In this document: in pieces, positions 17,003 to 25,217 of the stretch | Layout: every line of letters starts with the position of its first letter | How positions within the stretch are numbered: position 1 is the first letter of the stretch | Origin: JACQNR01 sp049515175 | GTDB lineage: Bacteria > Acidobacteriota > Terriglobia > UBA7540 | Direction of reading: 5' to 3' | NCBI GenBank assembly: GCA_049515175.1 | Contig: JBEKUI010000020.1 | Location: 1-27,588, forward strand | DNA length: 27,588 nucleotides | Notes under the pieces: model-generated | Database searches by the model: none | Told to the model about the DNA's origin: nothing | What the model saw: the letters and a program-made list of their open reading frames with translations, nothing else | Made by a program: the position numbers and the translations under genes

Positions 17003-17038
17003 CCGGGCGCAGTCCGTCAGGTGACGGACTGCGCCCGG
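17003..17038. terminator. Strong inverted repeat after the second receptor gene
   Basis: CCGGGCGCAGTCCGTC (17003-17018) and GACGGACTGCGCCCGG (17023-17038) are perfectly complementary over 16 bases with a four-base loop. It begins 19 bases after the stop of the minus-strand receptor, where a terminator would sit. There is no T-run on either side, so it may work with Rho or as an RNA-stabilising end rather than as a classical intrinsic terminator. Confidence 0.6.
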
Positions 17039-17056
17039 ATGATAGATCAGACGAGA

Positions 17057-20000
17057 CTAGAAGCCGAAGCGTAACCCGAAGCGGAATGACCTCGGGTCTC
17101 CCACGACACCGGTAACCATCCCGAAGCGCGTGCTATTGACGTTTCCGTTCGGGGCGTTGAAGTGTGGTGTGTTGGTCAAGTTGAACGTCTCCGCCCGGAA
17201 TTGCAGATTGAACTTCTCCGTGAGTTTGAAGGTGCGGAACAGGCTGAAGTCCATATTCACTACACCGGGTGCGCGCATGGTGTTCCGACCCACGGTGCCG
17301 AACCGGACATCAGTCGGAGCGAGCGGCGCAAACGCGCTGGTGTCGAAGAAGGTGCCATCGTCACCGACTTTGCCCAGCTGTTCGACCGTGGGCTTGACCT
17401 GGTCCGGGGTCTGGGTGTTGCCCGGCATGTTCAACGAGGTGTCGTCAGCGCTCAGCGTGTACTGCCGGCCCTTGAAGGAACTGAAGATGCCGTTGATCTG
17501 CCAGCCTCCCAGGACCGTCTTGCTGGCACCACTCGTGGCCCACTTCTTGCCGCTGCCGAAGGGGAGCTCGTACACATAGGCAAACTGCAAGATCTGGGGG
17601 ATGTTGAAATCCGCCGGGGCGCGGTTGCGATTCCACACACTCAGCGCGGGCCAAAGAGTTTCGGTCCAGTCAGAGTAATCGGCCATATCGATGGCCCGTG
17701 AGTAGGTGTATGCGCCCTTGAGAAGCAGGCCGCCCGTAAAGCGCCGGTTGAGGCTGACTTGCAGCGAGTGGTAATTGCTGTGCAACATGCCGTCATACAA
17801 CCGGGTTGACGCGGTGCGTCCGAATTGGGGGAAGAGCGGCTGCCCCTCATTGCCGAGGCCGGGTGTTTGCCCCGCGTTGATGTTACGGAACGCAAAGTCC
17901 CTTATAGATGCCGACCCGACGTATCCAACCGAGGTTACCAGTTCGCCCGGCAGCTTGTGCTCGATGATGAAGTTCCACGATTGGATGTAGCCGCGGTGCA
18001 ACAACTGGTTGGCCGCGGGGTAGCCGTCCTCGGCCGCATTCGGGATCGGAACCCTGCCCGTGTTGATGTTGAAGTCGAGGATCGATGGAATACCGACATT
18101 GGGGCCCAGCGGTTCGTTCGGGATACCATCGGCCACGTAAGTGGGGTCCGTGGTGACGGGTTGGTAGCCGTTGACCTGCGAGAACGACCCGACAACCGTC
18201 AGCGGAAACCAACCACGCAACGCTTGCGCGCCCCAGGGATGCGCGTGGTAAGTGATGCCGTAGCCGCTTCGGATCACCGTGGATTTGGTCGCTTGGTAGG
18301 CGAAACCGACACGAGGAGCAAAGAGCTTCTTGCTATACTTCACACCGTTGTCTCGGGGGACGTCGCCCCGCCCGCCGATCAAGGCCTCGTTGGTCGTGGG
18401 GTCATACGATTCGATGCCCAGGCCGGCGGAGCGCCTCCGGTTGGGGTAAAGCTCCCAACGCAGACCCAGGTCGAGGGTCAGCTTGGGAGTGGCGCGCCAG
18501 CGGTCGCGGAGGTAGAGAGCGTACTGGCCCTCCAAGCTGTCCATCTTGATGTACTGGGTGCTCTTCGCCGAGCCATCGGGCGTACCCAGCAGAAACGCTG
18601 CCAGGGCGTTCCAGTCGTTCTCGAACTGAGGATCTCCTTGGAGCTCCACAGCGCCGGGATTCAAGGCCGTAACGCCAGCACCGAAATCGAACGAACCGCG
18701 CGGGCCTCCGCCCAACTCCGGCTGAAAGTGGTTCATGAGGTGGTGGACATAGTCGAAGCCGAACCGGATCTCGTGAGTGCCCTTCATCCAGCTTGCGTTG
18801 GCGTTGAAGGTATAGGATTGGTCGTTGCGGAAGGCGGGGTTCCAGCTTTCCGGATTGCCCAAGACTGAATAGCCGCCGATATAAAAAGAGGGCATGCCAG
18901 CTTCCCGCGGGTCGGGGCCGTTGGTTCCCGGAATCCCCAGCACGTCCAATCCGAAGTTGATGCCGCTTACCTCGTCAGGGGGTTGGGCGGCCTGGCCAAA
19001 TCGGGTCCAGCCGAGCGTCGCGTCAACCAGGAAGTTGGGCGAGACGGTATAGGTTTGCCCGATGGCCGCGATCTGCACGCGGGTGGCGGTCGTACCGAGG
19101 CCACCATCGCACAAGCACTCGCCGCCCGCTTTGCCGAGGCTGAAGCCACCACTAGTGAACGTCGCCCTCATGGTGCTGTACTTGAACCAGAGCTGGTGCT
19201 TGTCCGTCCGGTTCCAGTTGACCTTGGCGTCGATATTGTTGCGGTTCAAGCGCTGGGTGCCGGAGACGAAGTAGTTGTTGTTTTCCCCAGTCTGGTTGGG
19301 CTGAGGAACCAAGTCCAGCAGCGTCATCATGGGGCCGTTCAGGCGAGCCTGAGGGATGACGTTAAGCACTCCTCCGTCAGAGAAGACTGCACGGCCCGTG
19401 CCATCCAGGTTGCCCGAGTAGGGATCGAAGATCATCCCTTCCTGAAGTGGTACTGAGCCGCCCTCCGTGGTGGGCACCGAGATGGTATTACCCGAGGCGT
19501 CCAGAATCGGGGCGCCCAGGAATTGCGGTTGCGAGAAGTCGCCTTTTCGGACGCTATGCACCGGGTCATCCGTCGGGACGGATTCGAGCAGGGCGCGGTT
19601 CGTCCGCTCGAAGGTGCCTTCCCAATCGGCGAAAAAGAACAGCTTGTTCTTCTTGATGGGTCCGCCGATGCTGCCCCCGTCGAAGTTTCGAATGCCTTTG
19701 GGCTTTCTCGTTTCCCCGGCGCGATTCTCATCCCACTGGAAGGCCCGTAAGGCGCTATTGTCGTGAAAGACAAAGAGGCTGCCGTGAAAATCGTTGGTCC
19801 CGGCCTTGGTCACCACGGTGATGGCGGCGCCGCCCGTCATGCCCTGCTCGGCATCGAAGTTGTTGGTGGAGATGTTGACCTCCTCAATGCTTTCCACCGG
19901 CGCGATGTACAACGCGTGGTGAGGCAACGTGACCAGGATGTCGGCCGAACCGTCCAGACGGGTGTTGTTGGCGCCGCGCTCCTGGCCGTTGATGTTGTTT

Positions 20001-20563
20001 GACAAGGAGCGCCCGGGCGTATCGGCGATGGCGTTCTGAAACTGTCCCGGTGTGACGCCTGGAACCAGATTGATGAGGGTCTGATAGCTGCGGTAGTTGG
20101 CGAGCGGCAGGTTCTCCATCGCTCGCGATTCCAGGTTCACACTGACATCCGATTTCGTCGTCTGGAGGACCGCCGCGCTGGCCTCCACCGTGACGGACTC
20201 GGTGACTGCCCCCAATTGCAGACCGGGGTTTATACGTGTGACTGTGTTGATGGAGACCTGGACACCCTTCTCCAAGAAGGGGCGAAATCCGGTCTTCTTG
20301 ACGCTCAGGTCGTACGTGCCTTCAAGCACATTCCGAATTGAGTAGTAGCCGGCGTCGTCGGTCGTGCCTTCTCGGGCCTGTCCGGTGTTGACGTTCGTAA
20401 TGGTGACGGCGGCTTCCGGCACTACCGCGCCGGTCTGGTCCGTCACAGTTCCCACAACCGACCCGTAAAGGACCTGGCCATTCAAACGTTGAACGAACAT
20501 GGGTGCGAGAAGAAACGCACCCGCTAGGAAAGCCGTGAGTATGTATTTTGCTCTTTGAATCAA
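17057..20563 (-). CDS. TonB-dependent receptor, Oar-like
   Basis: 1168 residues. A signal peptide (MIQRAKYILTAFLAGAFLL, cut near LNGQ about residue 30) precedes a carboxypeptidase-regulatory-like domain (about 32-115, GTVTDQTGAVVPEAAVTITN). The plug (about 120-265) contains INGQERGANNTRLDG and FDAEQGMTGGAAITVVTKAGT. The long barrel ends in RSFRFGLRFGF, with the terminal aromatic residue expected for BAM-assembled outer-membrane proteins. The start codon is TTG, well supported by GGGAGG 7 bases upstream (20570-20576 region). The substrate is unknown. Acidobacterial genomes carry many such receptors, often near carbohydrate enzymes, and a secreted hydrolase lies 1 kb beyond its 3' end. No riboswitch was recognised in its leader. 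Confidence 0.94.
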   Translation of the reverse strand: MIQRAKYILTAFLAGAFLLAPMFVQRLNGQVLYGSVVGTVTDQTGAVVPEAAVTITNVNTGQAREGTTDDAGYYSIRNVLEGTYDLSVKKTGFRPFLEKGVQVSINTVTRINPGLQLGAVTESVTVEASAAVLQTTKSDVSVNLESRAMENLPLANYRSYQTLINLVPGVTPGQFQNAIADTPGRSLSNNINGQERGANNTRLDGSADILVTLPHHALYIAPVESIEEVNISTNNFDAEQGMTGGAAITVVTKAGTNDFHGSLFVFHDNSALRAFQWDENRAGETRKPKGIRNFDGGSIGGPIKKNKLFFFADWEGTFERTNRALLESVPTDDPVHSVRKGDFSQPQFLGAPILDASGNTISVPTTEGGSVPLQEGMIFDPYSGNLDGTGRAVFSDGGVLNVIPQARLNGPMMTLLDLVPQPNQTGENNNYFVSGTQRLNRNNIDAKVNWNRTDKHQLWFKYSTMRATFTSGGFSLGKAGGECLCDGGLGTTATRVQIAAIGQTYTVSPNFLVDATLGWTRFGQAAQPPDEVSGINFGLDVLGIPGTNGPDPREAGMPSFYIGGYSVLGNPESWNPAFRNDQSYTFNANASWMKGTHEIRFGFDYVHHLMNHFQPELGGGPRGSFDFGAGVTALNPGAVELQGDPQFENDWNALAAFLLGTPDGSAKSTQYIKMDSLEGQYALYLRDRWRATPKLTLDLGLRWELYPNRRRSAGLGIESYDPTTNEALIGGRGDVPRDNGVKYSKKLFAPRVGFAYQATKSTVIRSGYGITYHAHPWGAQALRGWFPLTVVGSFSQVNGYQPVTTDPTYVADGIPNEPLGPNVGIPSILDFNINTGRVPIPNAAEDGYPAANQLLHRGYIQSWNFIIEHKLPGELVTSVGYVGSASIRDFAFRNINAGQTPGLGNEGQPLFPQFGRTASTRLYDGMLHSNYHSLQVSLNRRFTGGLLLKGAYTYSRAIDMADYSDWTETLWPALSVWNRNRAPADFNIPQILQFAYVYELPFGSGKKWATSGASKTVLGGWQINGIFSSFKGRQYTLSADDTSLNMPGNTQTPDQVKPTVEQLGKVGDDGTFFDTSAFAPLAPTDVRFGTVGRNTMRAPGVVNMDFSLFRTFKLTEKFNLQFRAETFNLTNTPHFNAPNGNVNSTRFGMVTGVVGDPRSFRFGLRFGF

Positions 20564-21155
20564 GGCTGCACCTCCCGTTTATTTAGAGTTCTTAGCTTTA
20601 CAGCCATGCATCTCTGCGGTGAGACATGACCGACTTTGATGGTTGACAAACTACGAGTTCACCAAGTGCATTTCGTCCGCAGTTCGCGAACGAATCTCGC
20701 ATCAGATCGCACCGCAGAAGGTATAGACTGGTACAATAAGTCTATTTATCGATATCAAAGCGCACGACTACCTTGTTTCTGGCCATGGGCTAGCAGATAT
20801 GTCTCCAAACTAAGCTAATTTTATGCAGGGAGTTAGCTCTTACCTATCTGACGCTAATTCAAAGATTTAGCTCAACTCGGCGGAATGAACACATTGTCCA
20901 CCGTGTATGGAGTGCTATGGATTTTCATAGGTCGAATCGCAGAATACAGATTCTTGTGCAGATGGGTTTCAGTAAGTCCTTTTGTCCGAGGCTAGAGTGA
21001 CTCAGAATCGCCCCTTTTGAAAAGCGTGTTCGTCAGAGGGAGATCAGTGCGGTGCGGTTGCTTCCGGAGTCCGCAGATTACTGTCGATGCTACCGAAAAA
21101 CACCTCGCCCCACAGCGATCCGAGGTAGAGTGGCTTCGCCCTGCTGCGGGTGTCG
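20564..21155. other. Gene-free, AT-richer region upstream of the second receptor
   Basis: About 590 bases between the receptor start and repeat copy D. By eye it is richer in A and T than its surroundings, and it must contain the receptor promoter, but no well-spaced -35/-10 pair was convincing. Short open frames here have no ribosome site and no recognisable protein. Nothing else was seen. Confidence 0.5.
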
Positions 21156-21159
21156 GCAG

Positions 21160-21385
21160 CCGCGAGTGGTGCAAACATTGTGGTTTGATGTCTGCGAAGG
21201 TTCTCATGCTGTCACCCTGAGCGCCAGCGAAGGGTCTCCGCATTTTCTTTTCTTCAGTGGTGCAAACCTCCTCGATCCAATCCCCGGATTTTTCGTTCTT
21301 CGGCTGACGGACGCCCCTGCCAGGACTGCGCCGACCGCGAGGCGGCAGCCCATGCCGAGGCCCGGAGGGCCGAGAGATGCCTCGC
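21160..21385. repeat. Dispersed mosaic repeat, copy D
   Basis: AACATTGTGGTTTGATGTC, GCGAAGGGTCTCCGCATTTT, then CTTCAGTGG, CCTCCTCGATCCAAT and CGGCTGACGGACGCCCCTGC repeat the order of copy C with scattered base differences. The end (21352-21376) carries GAGGCCCGGAGGGCCGAGAG, found again at 22050-22071. The module CACCCTGAGCG...CGAAGGGTCT resembles a widespread bacterial intergenic repeat. Confidence 0.78.
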
Positions 21386-21519
21386 AGAACCCGTCTGCCC
21401 GGATTTTCAGGCTACTTCACAGGAGGATCGCCCGAAGGACAACGCGCCAGCAGAGATTCAGTGGCGGCAAGTCCCACGGGCACGAGGTAGCTCCAACCTA
21501 GGAGCACATTGTGGTGATG

Positions 21520-21828
21520 TCAACTCGGCGTGAAGCAGAGGATGGCCTGGAACTGCAATCCCAGAAACTGGTTGAGGACCAGTACGGCCGCCGCTGCCAG
21601 CCCGCAAAGGGTCATCTGGCGTCTCCACGTCTTGCGGAGAGAAAGCGCACTGGAAACCAGAAGCGCCACCCCGGCGATCAGCGAGATGCCATAGTAAGCA
21701 ATGTACCGGGCTGATAGGCTGGCCCAATCAGCTATGCTGGGGGCGCCAATTGCAATCCCCACCAGACCAAACAGGATCATGATTACGACGGCCAGGAATA
21801 GGACAATCGCCTTGAGTGACTTGACCAT
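21520..21828 (-). CDS. Small three-helix membrane protein, function unknown
   Basis: 102 residues from the ATG at 21828, chosen because AGGAGG stands 7 bases upstream; the open frame continues back to 22020 but that part has no ribosome site and lies in repeat DNA. Three hydrophobic segments are visible: AIVLFLAVVIMILFGLVGIAIG, YIAYYGISLIAGVALLVSSAL and LCGLAAAAVLVLNQFLGLQF. Basic residues (SLRKTWRRQ) between helices 2 and 3 suggest that loop is cytoplasmic. No family is recognised. The gene sits alone between repeat clusters. Confidence 0.7.
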   Translation of the reverse strand: MVKSLKAIVLFLAVVIMILFGLVGIAIGAPSIADWASLSARYIAYYGISLIAGVALLVSSALSLRKTWRRQMTLCGLAAAAVLVLNQFLGLQFQAILCFTPS

Positions 21829-22047
21829 GCCGAAACCTCCTGGTGATCTCCCGTGCGTGCCCCCGACCTGTTCTGAATCTATCTTTTGCTTATGCTTCCA
21901 TGCGCCGAGCGGAATAGCAAGGGACGGTTTGGCAAGAAGCCCTCGCCTGGTGCGCCCCCGTATAAGGGGATGATTGCCGCCGCGGAGACCCGTACAAGCC
22001 CCCAGTCGCGCCTCGGGCAAACAGGCCAGAGCAGGCCCGTGCCCAAC

Positions 22048-22410
22048 GCGGAGGCCCGGAGGGCCGAGAGATGGTAGCCCAGGGCGGTTTCTGTAGCGGC
22101 GATGTCCTCATCGCCGTCCCTGATTGAGCGATTCGGCGGCGAGGACGCCGCCGCTACAGCCCTCTCCCTGCCACCCACGGCTCCCCGCAGGGGAGCAACG
22201 TGAATAGCCGTGCGTGCAACCCTGCGCCGTCTGTTGCAGGGTGGAACGCACGGACCAGGCGCGCCCATCGCTTCTTCACCCCACGACCCTGAAAGGGTCG
22301 AACCCGAGCGCGGACGTTGAACCCTTTCAGGGTTCATTGAGCATGTTTCCGCACGAACCGTTTCCGGGGGTTTCACCCCCGGCTATTCGTCTTCGGCCCC
22401 TTCGGGGCCG
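22048..22410. repeat. Cluster of tandem hairpin-forming repeats
   Basis: Several unrelated inverted repeats lie end to end: GAGGCCCGGAGGGCCGAGAG (about 22050-22070); CTGTAGCGGCG (22091-22101) with CGCCGCTACAG (22149-22159); CCGTGCGT with ACGCACGG (about 22209-22254); GACCCTGAAAGGGTC (22285-22299); TGAACCCTTTCAGGGTTCA (22318-22336); CCGGGGG with CCCCCGG (22364-22382); CGGCCCC with GGGGCCG (22394-22410). No coding frame is supported here. Confidence 0.8.
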
Positions 22411-22411
22411 C

Positions 22412-22571
22412 GCGCGGGGGAGGGGGTTAGGGGGAGAGGGAGGTCTCGCCAACCCATGGCTCACGCCATGGGCTATATTTTTGCGCCCCTGCCGGGACTG
22501 CACGGCCCTGAGGATTCTCTATCGCATCCGTCAGCCGACGGACAACAAAGGCGATGTATGCGCCACCCGCC
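22412..22571. repeat. Dispersed mosaic repeat, copy E
   Basis: It begins with a G-rich block (GCGGGGGAGGGGG then GGGGGAGAGGGAGG), followed by AACCCATGGCTCACGCCATG, GCCCCTGCCGGG, CCCTGAGGATT, CTATCGCA and ends GATGTATGCGCCACCCGCC. The same modules in the same order occur at 25018-25172. It joins the DUF1259 pseudogene directly at about 22571. Confidence 0.85.
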
Positions 22572-23118
22572 ATTTCTTTTACGAGACGCCGCCCATCTTC
22601 TACATGCACGTCATGGGACACGGCAAAGCTTCGGACCTCGCTCGCATGGTGAAGCCGGGTTTGGACTTGATCGGACACGTTTCGGCTCGACATCCCGTGC
22701 CGCCGCGCCCGCAGCGAGCGTCCAGCCCGGAGAACTCGACACCGCGAAAATCGCCCAGATCGTGGGGCACGAGGGAGAGAAACTCGGTTCCGTTTGCAAG
22801 ATCACCGTGGGGCGCGATGACATCGATCTGCGGGAAATGGGAGCGAAGATCAACGCCCGCATGGGGCTGAACACGTGGGCTTCGTTTGTCGGCACCAATG
22901 AGCGCGCCGCGATCGCCGGCGACGTGGCCATGATGGAAAAGGAAGTGACGCCCGTCCTGAAAGCTCTTCGAAAGAACGGGCTCGAGGTCGTGGCGATTCA
23001 TCACCACATGATCGGCTCGCGCCCGACCGTCATCTTTCTCCATTACTGGGGCCAGGGGCTCGCCGAGCAACTCGCCAAAGCGTTCCGAGCCGCCCTCGAC
23101 CAGACACCGGCGAAATGA
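22572..23118 (+). pseudogene. DUF1259 (LppY/LpqO-like) pseudogene: 5' truncated and frameshifted
   Basis: Full family members carry two DUF1259 domains in about 300 residues. Here only the end of the first domain survives (HFFYETPPIFYMHVMGHGKA then SDLARMVKPGLDLIGH, about 22571-22680), in one frame. The linker and whole second domain (AAAPAASVQPGELDTAKIAQ, then GRDDIDLREMGAKIN, TNERAAIAGDVAMM, VVAIHHHMIGSRPTVIFLHY) continue in a different frame, ending at a TGA at 23116-23118. The shift falls at about 22680-22705. The missing 5' part is replaced by repeat copy E, which abuts the surviving codons. The protein motifs are still well preserved, so decay looks recent. No start codon with a ribosome site is in a useful position. 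Confidence 0.8.
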
Positions 23119-23410
23119 CCCACCTCGAGGTTCGCCTAGGGGAGGCCAACAGCTTCCCGCGGCGGCGCGCAGCGCCAATCAACACAAACGCCGGCTCCCG
23201 CTCCCGAGCGCTTGTTCTGCCCGGCGCTAGCCCTGGAGAACTGCTTGTGGAACCGAAGCTTGCCCCAGAGGGACGGAATGTGATGGAATCTACCGGGTTG
23301 ATGCGGGGTCCTAAAACGACTTTACCTGGTAAGGTTTGACGATCCCCACCACGGGATAGAGCGGCCCGCGCGCCGCCAAGCCAGTGCCTGATCCGGGACC
23401 CTTTCGAGCC
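23119..23410. other. Intergenic stretch without recognised features
   Basis: About 290 bases between the DUF1259 relic and the AsmA-like gene. An imperfect palindrome TTACC-T-GGTAA lies at about 23323-23333. No gene, strong promoter or terminator was recognised. Confidence 0.4.
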
Positions 23411-24985
23411 ATGCGCAAGCAGAAAAAGTTACTGATCATCATCGGCGTGTCTGCGGCTGCCGCGCTCGCGGGACTTCTGATTACCGCCGCCCTGATGGCG
23501 CGCCGATTTGAACCCTACATTCGACAGCAGGCGATGGATTATCTGCGAACCGGGTTCGCCAGCGAAGTGGAACTGACTTCACTCCACGTCAGCATGCCGG
23601 ATATCTCTGCCCTCCTGCTTCTTTTGACAGGCGGGCGCGGCGCGCTGGCGAAGGTCACGGGTGAAGGGTTGGTCATGCGCCACAAGGGGCGGCGGGACCT
23701 GCCGCCCATGTTCGCGATTAAAAAGTTCAGCTTTGACATCGATCTGGGGACGGTCTTCCAGACCCCCAAGGTCGTTCCCTTCCTCTCTCTCGAAGAAATG
23801 GAAATTCATATCCCCCCGAAGGGCGAGCGCCCAGACCTCGACATCAGCGGCGAGCAGCAGTTCCAGCAGATAACCGGGCCGACCGTCCTCATCGGTGTAG
23901 TCGAGATCAAAGATGGCAAGCTGGTGATACTCCCCAAAGACAGGGAGAAGAAACCGCTTCACTTTGAGTTGCACCGCGTCCGGCTCGAATCGGCGGGGTC
24001 TGGGGTGGCAATGAAGTACGATGCCGAGTTGAGTAATCCTCGGCCGCCCGGCGAGGTCAAAAGTCAGGGGACGGTCGGTCCGTGGGTAAGCGCAGAACCC
24101 AGTAATACACCCCTTGCGGGAAATTACATTCTGGAGAACGCCGACTTGAGCGTGTTCTCCGCCATTGCCGGGATTCTCCGATCAACCGGCGATTTCGAGG
24201 GCACGCTCGATTACTTTAACGTCAAGGGCCAGGCTTCAGTGCCGGACTTCCACCTCAGGCGGTCGGGGAACCGCGTGCCGCTTGAAACCCAATTCGAAGT
24301 GGTCGTGGATGGCACGAACGGCAATACCGTCCTCAACCCGGTCGTCGCCATATTGGGCAACACCCAGCTGAAGACCAGCGGGGGCGTCATCAAGAACGAA
24401 GGCGAAATTCGGCGTACGATCGATCTGGACGTCAGCATGCCGCGAGGCGATATGCGCGATATCCTCCGCCTGGCTATGAAAGGACCCCCGCTGATGGAGG
24501 GTCAGATCTTCCTCGCTGCTCGCGTCCAGGTTCCGCCGCTCGACCAGAAGGTCCGCGAAAAACTGGTGGTGGACGGACGGTTCCAGGTGTCGCGCGGCAA
24601 GTTCCTGCGCCCCAACATACAAGACAAAATTGATACGCTCAGCCGGCGCGGGCAGGGACAGCCGACAAATGAGGAGATCGACGAAGTCTTCTCCCGCATG
24701 ACCGGCCGATTCCGGCTCGACGGTCAGGTGATCGTGTTTCGAAAGCTCACCTTCGAGATACCGGGAGCTGCGGTCGATTTGACGGGAAAGTACGATCTCG
24801 CCCAAGACGCCCTCGATTTCCATGGCCATCTCAAGCTGACCGCCAAGGTCTCTCAAACCATGACGGGATGGAAACGGTGGCTGCTCAAGCCCGTGGATTC
24901 CATCATGGCGAAAGAAGGCGCGGGCACTTATATCCCCATCAAAGTGCAAGGCAGTTCCAAAGCGCCTAAGTTCGGCAGGGACTGA
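23411..24985 (+). CDS. AsmA-like inner-membrane-anchored periplasmic protein
   Basis: 524 residues from the ATG at 23411 (an in-frame GTG at 23384 would add nine residues before the basic start MRKQKK; neither has a strong ribosome site). One N-terminal membrane helix (about 6-30, LLIIIGVSAAAALAGLLITAALM) anchors a long beta-rich periplasmic part. The opening FEPYIRQQAMDYLRTGFASEVELTSL resembles AsmA family N-termini. The C-terminal third (LEGQIFLAA-like EGQIFLAARVQVPPL, VDGRFQVSRGKF, FRLDGQVIVFRKLTF, AVDLTGKYDLAQDALDFHGH) matches AsmA-like C-terminal regions. AsmA-like proteins (such as TamB, YhdP) help move lipids to the outer membrane or affect its assembly. The exact role here is not known. 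It stands alone. Confidence 0.78.
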   Translation: MRKQKKLLIIIGVSAAAALAGLLITAALMARRFEPYIRQQAMDYLRTGFASEVELTSLHVSMPDISALLLLLTGGRGALAKVTGEGLVMRHKGRRDLPPMFAIKKFSFDIDLGTVFQTPKVVPFLSLEEMEIHIPPKGERPDLDISGEQQFQQITGPTVLIGVVEIKDGKLVILPKDREKKPLHFELHRVRLESAGSGVAMKYDAELSNPRPPGEVKSQGTVGPWVSAEPSNTPLAGNYILENADLSVFSAIAGILRSTGDFEGTLDYFNVKGQASVPDFHLRRSGNRVPLETQFEVVVDGTNGNTVLNPVVAILGNTQLKTSGGVIKNEGEIRRTIDLDVSMPRGDMRDILRLAMKGPPLMEGQIFLAARVQVPPLDQKVREKLVVDGRFQVSRGKFLRPNIQDKIDTLSRRGQGQPTNEEIDEVFSRMTGRFRLDGQVIVFRKLTFEIPGAAVDLTGKYDLAQDALDFHGHLKLTAKVSQTMTGWKRWLLKPVDSIMAKEGAGTYIPIKVQGSSKAPKFGRD

Positions 24986-25017
24986 TCGCCATCACGAGAA
25001 AAAATAGCCCGCCTCCG

Positions 25018-25172
25018 TCTGCGCGGGGGAGGGGGGAAAGGGGGAGAGGGAGGATTCGCAAACCCATGGCTCACGCCTTGGGCTAAATTCTGTCGCCCCT
25101 GCCGGGGCTGCGCCGCCCTGAGGATTTTCTATCGCACACATCGCGACAAACGCGATGCCTGCGCCACCCGCC
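25018..25172. repeat. Dispersed mosaic repeat, copy F
   Basis: Closest match to copy E: a G-rich block, AACCCATGGCTCACGCC, TGGGCTA, CGCCCCTGCCGGGGCTGCG, CCCTGAGGATTTTCTATCGC, ACACATCGCGACAAACGCGA and TGCGCCACCCGCC. Its end is ten bases before the promoter of the nuclease-like gene, so it marks the left border of that gene's block. Confidence 0.85.
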
Positions 25173-25181
25173 GAGCTGGGA

Positions 25182-25210
25182 TTGTCGTCGAGCCATTCGC
25201 AGTTTATACT
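25182..25210 (+). promoter_or_regulatory. Sigma70-type promoter of the zinc-ribbon/nuclease gene
   Basis: TTGTCG (25182-25187, four of six consensus bases) and TATACT (25205-25210, five of six) are exactly 17 bases apart. The start point would be about 25217-25218, which coincides with the first possible start codon, so the transcript may be leaderless. Confidence 0.6.
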
Positions 25211-25217
25211 GTGACAC

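Noticed and set aside
17825..18868. Plus-strand frame of 347 codons opposite the second receptor
   Set aside because: Antisense shadow without domain or ribosome site.
20880..20925. Weak resemblance of 20893-20920 (reverse complement GGTGGACAATGTG) to GGTGGACACATTATTG near 119-135, as possible IS ends
   Set aside because: The match is short and imperfect, and no transposase or target duplication accompanies the second site.
22456..23118. Intact 220-codon gene starting in repeat copy E
   Set aside because: The first about 80 codons are repeat and out-of-frame sequence. The conserved end of the first DUF1259 domain is in another frame, so this is a pseudogene.
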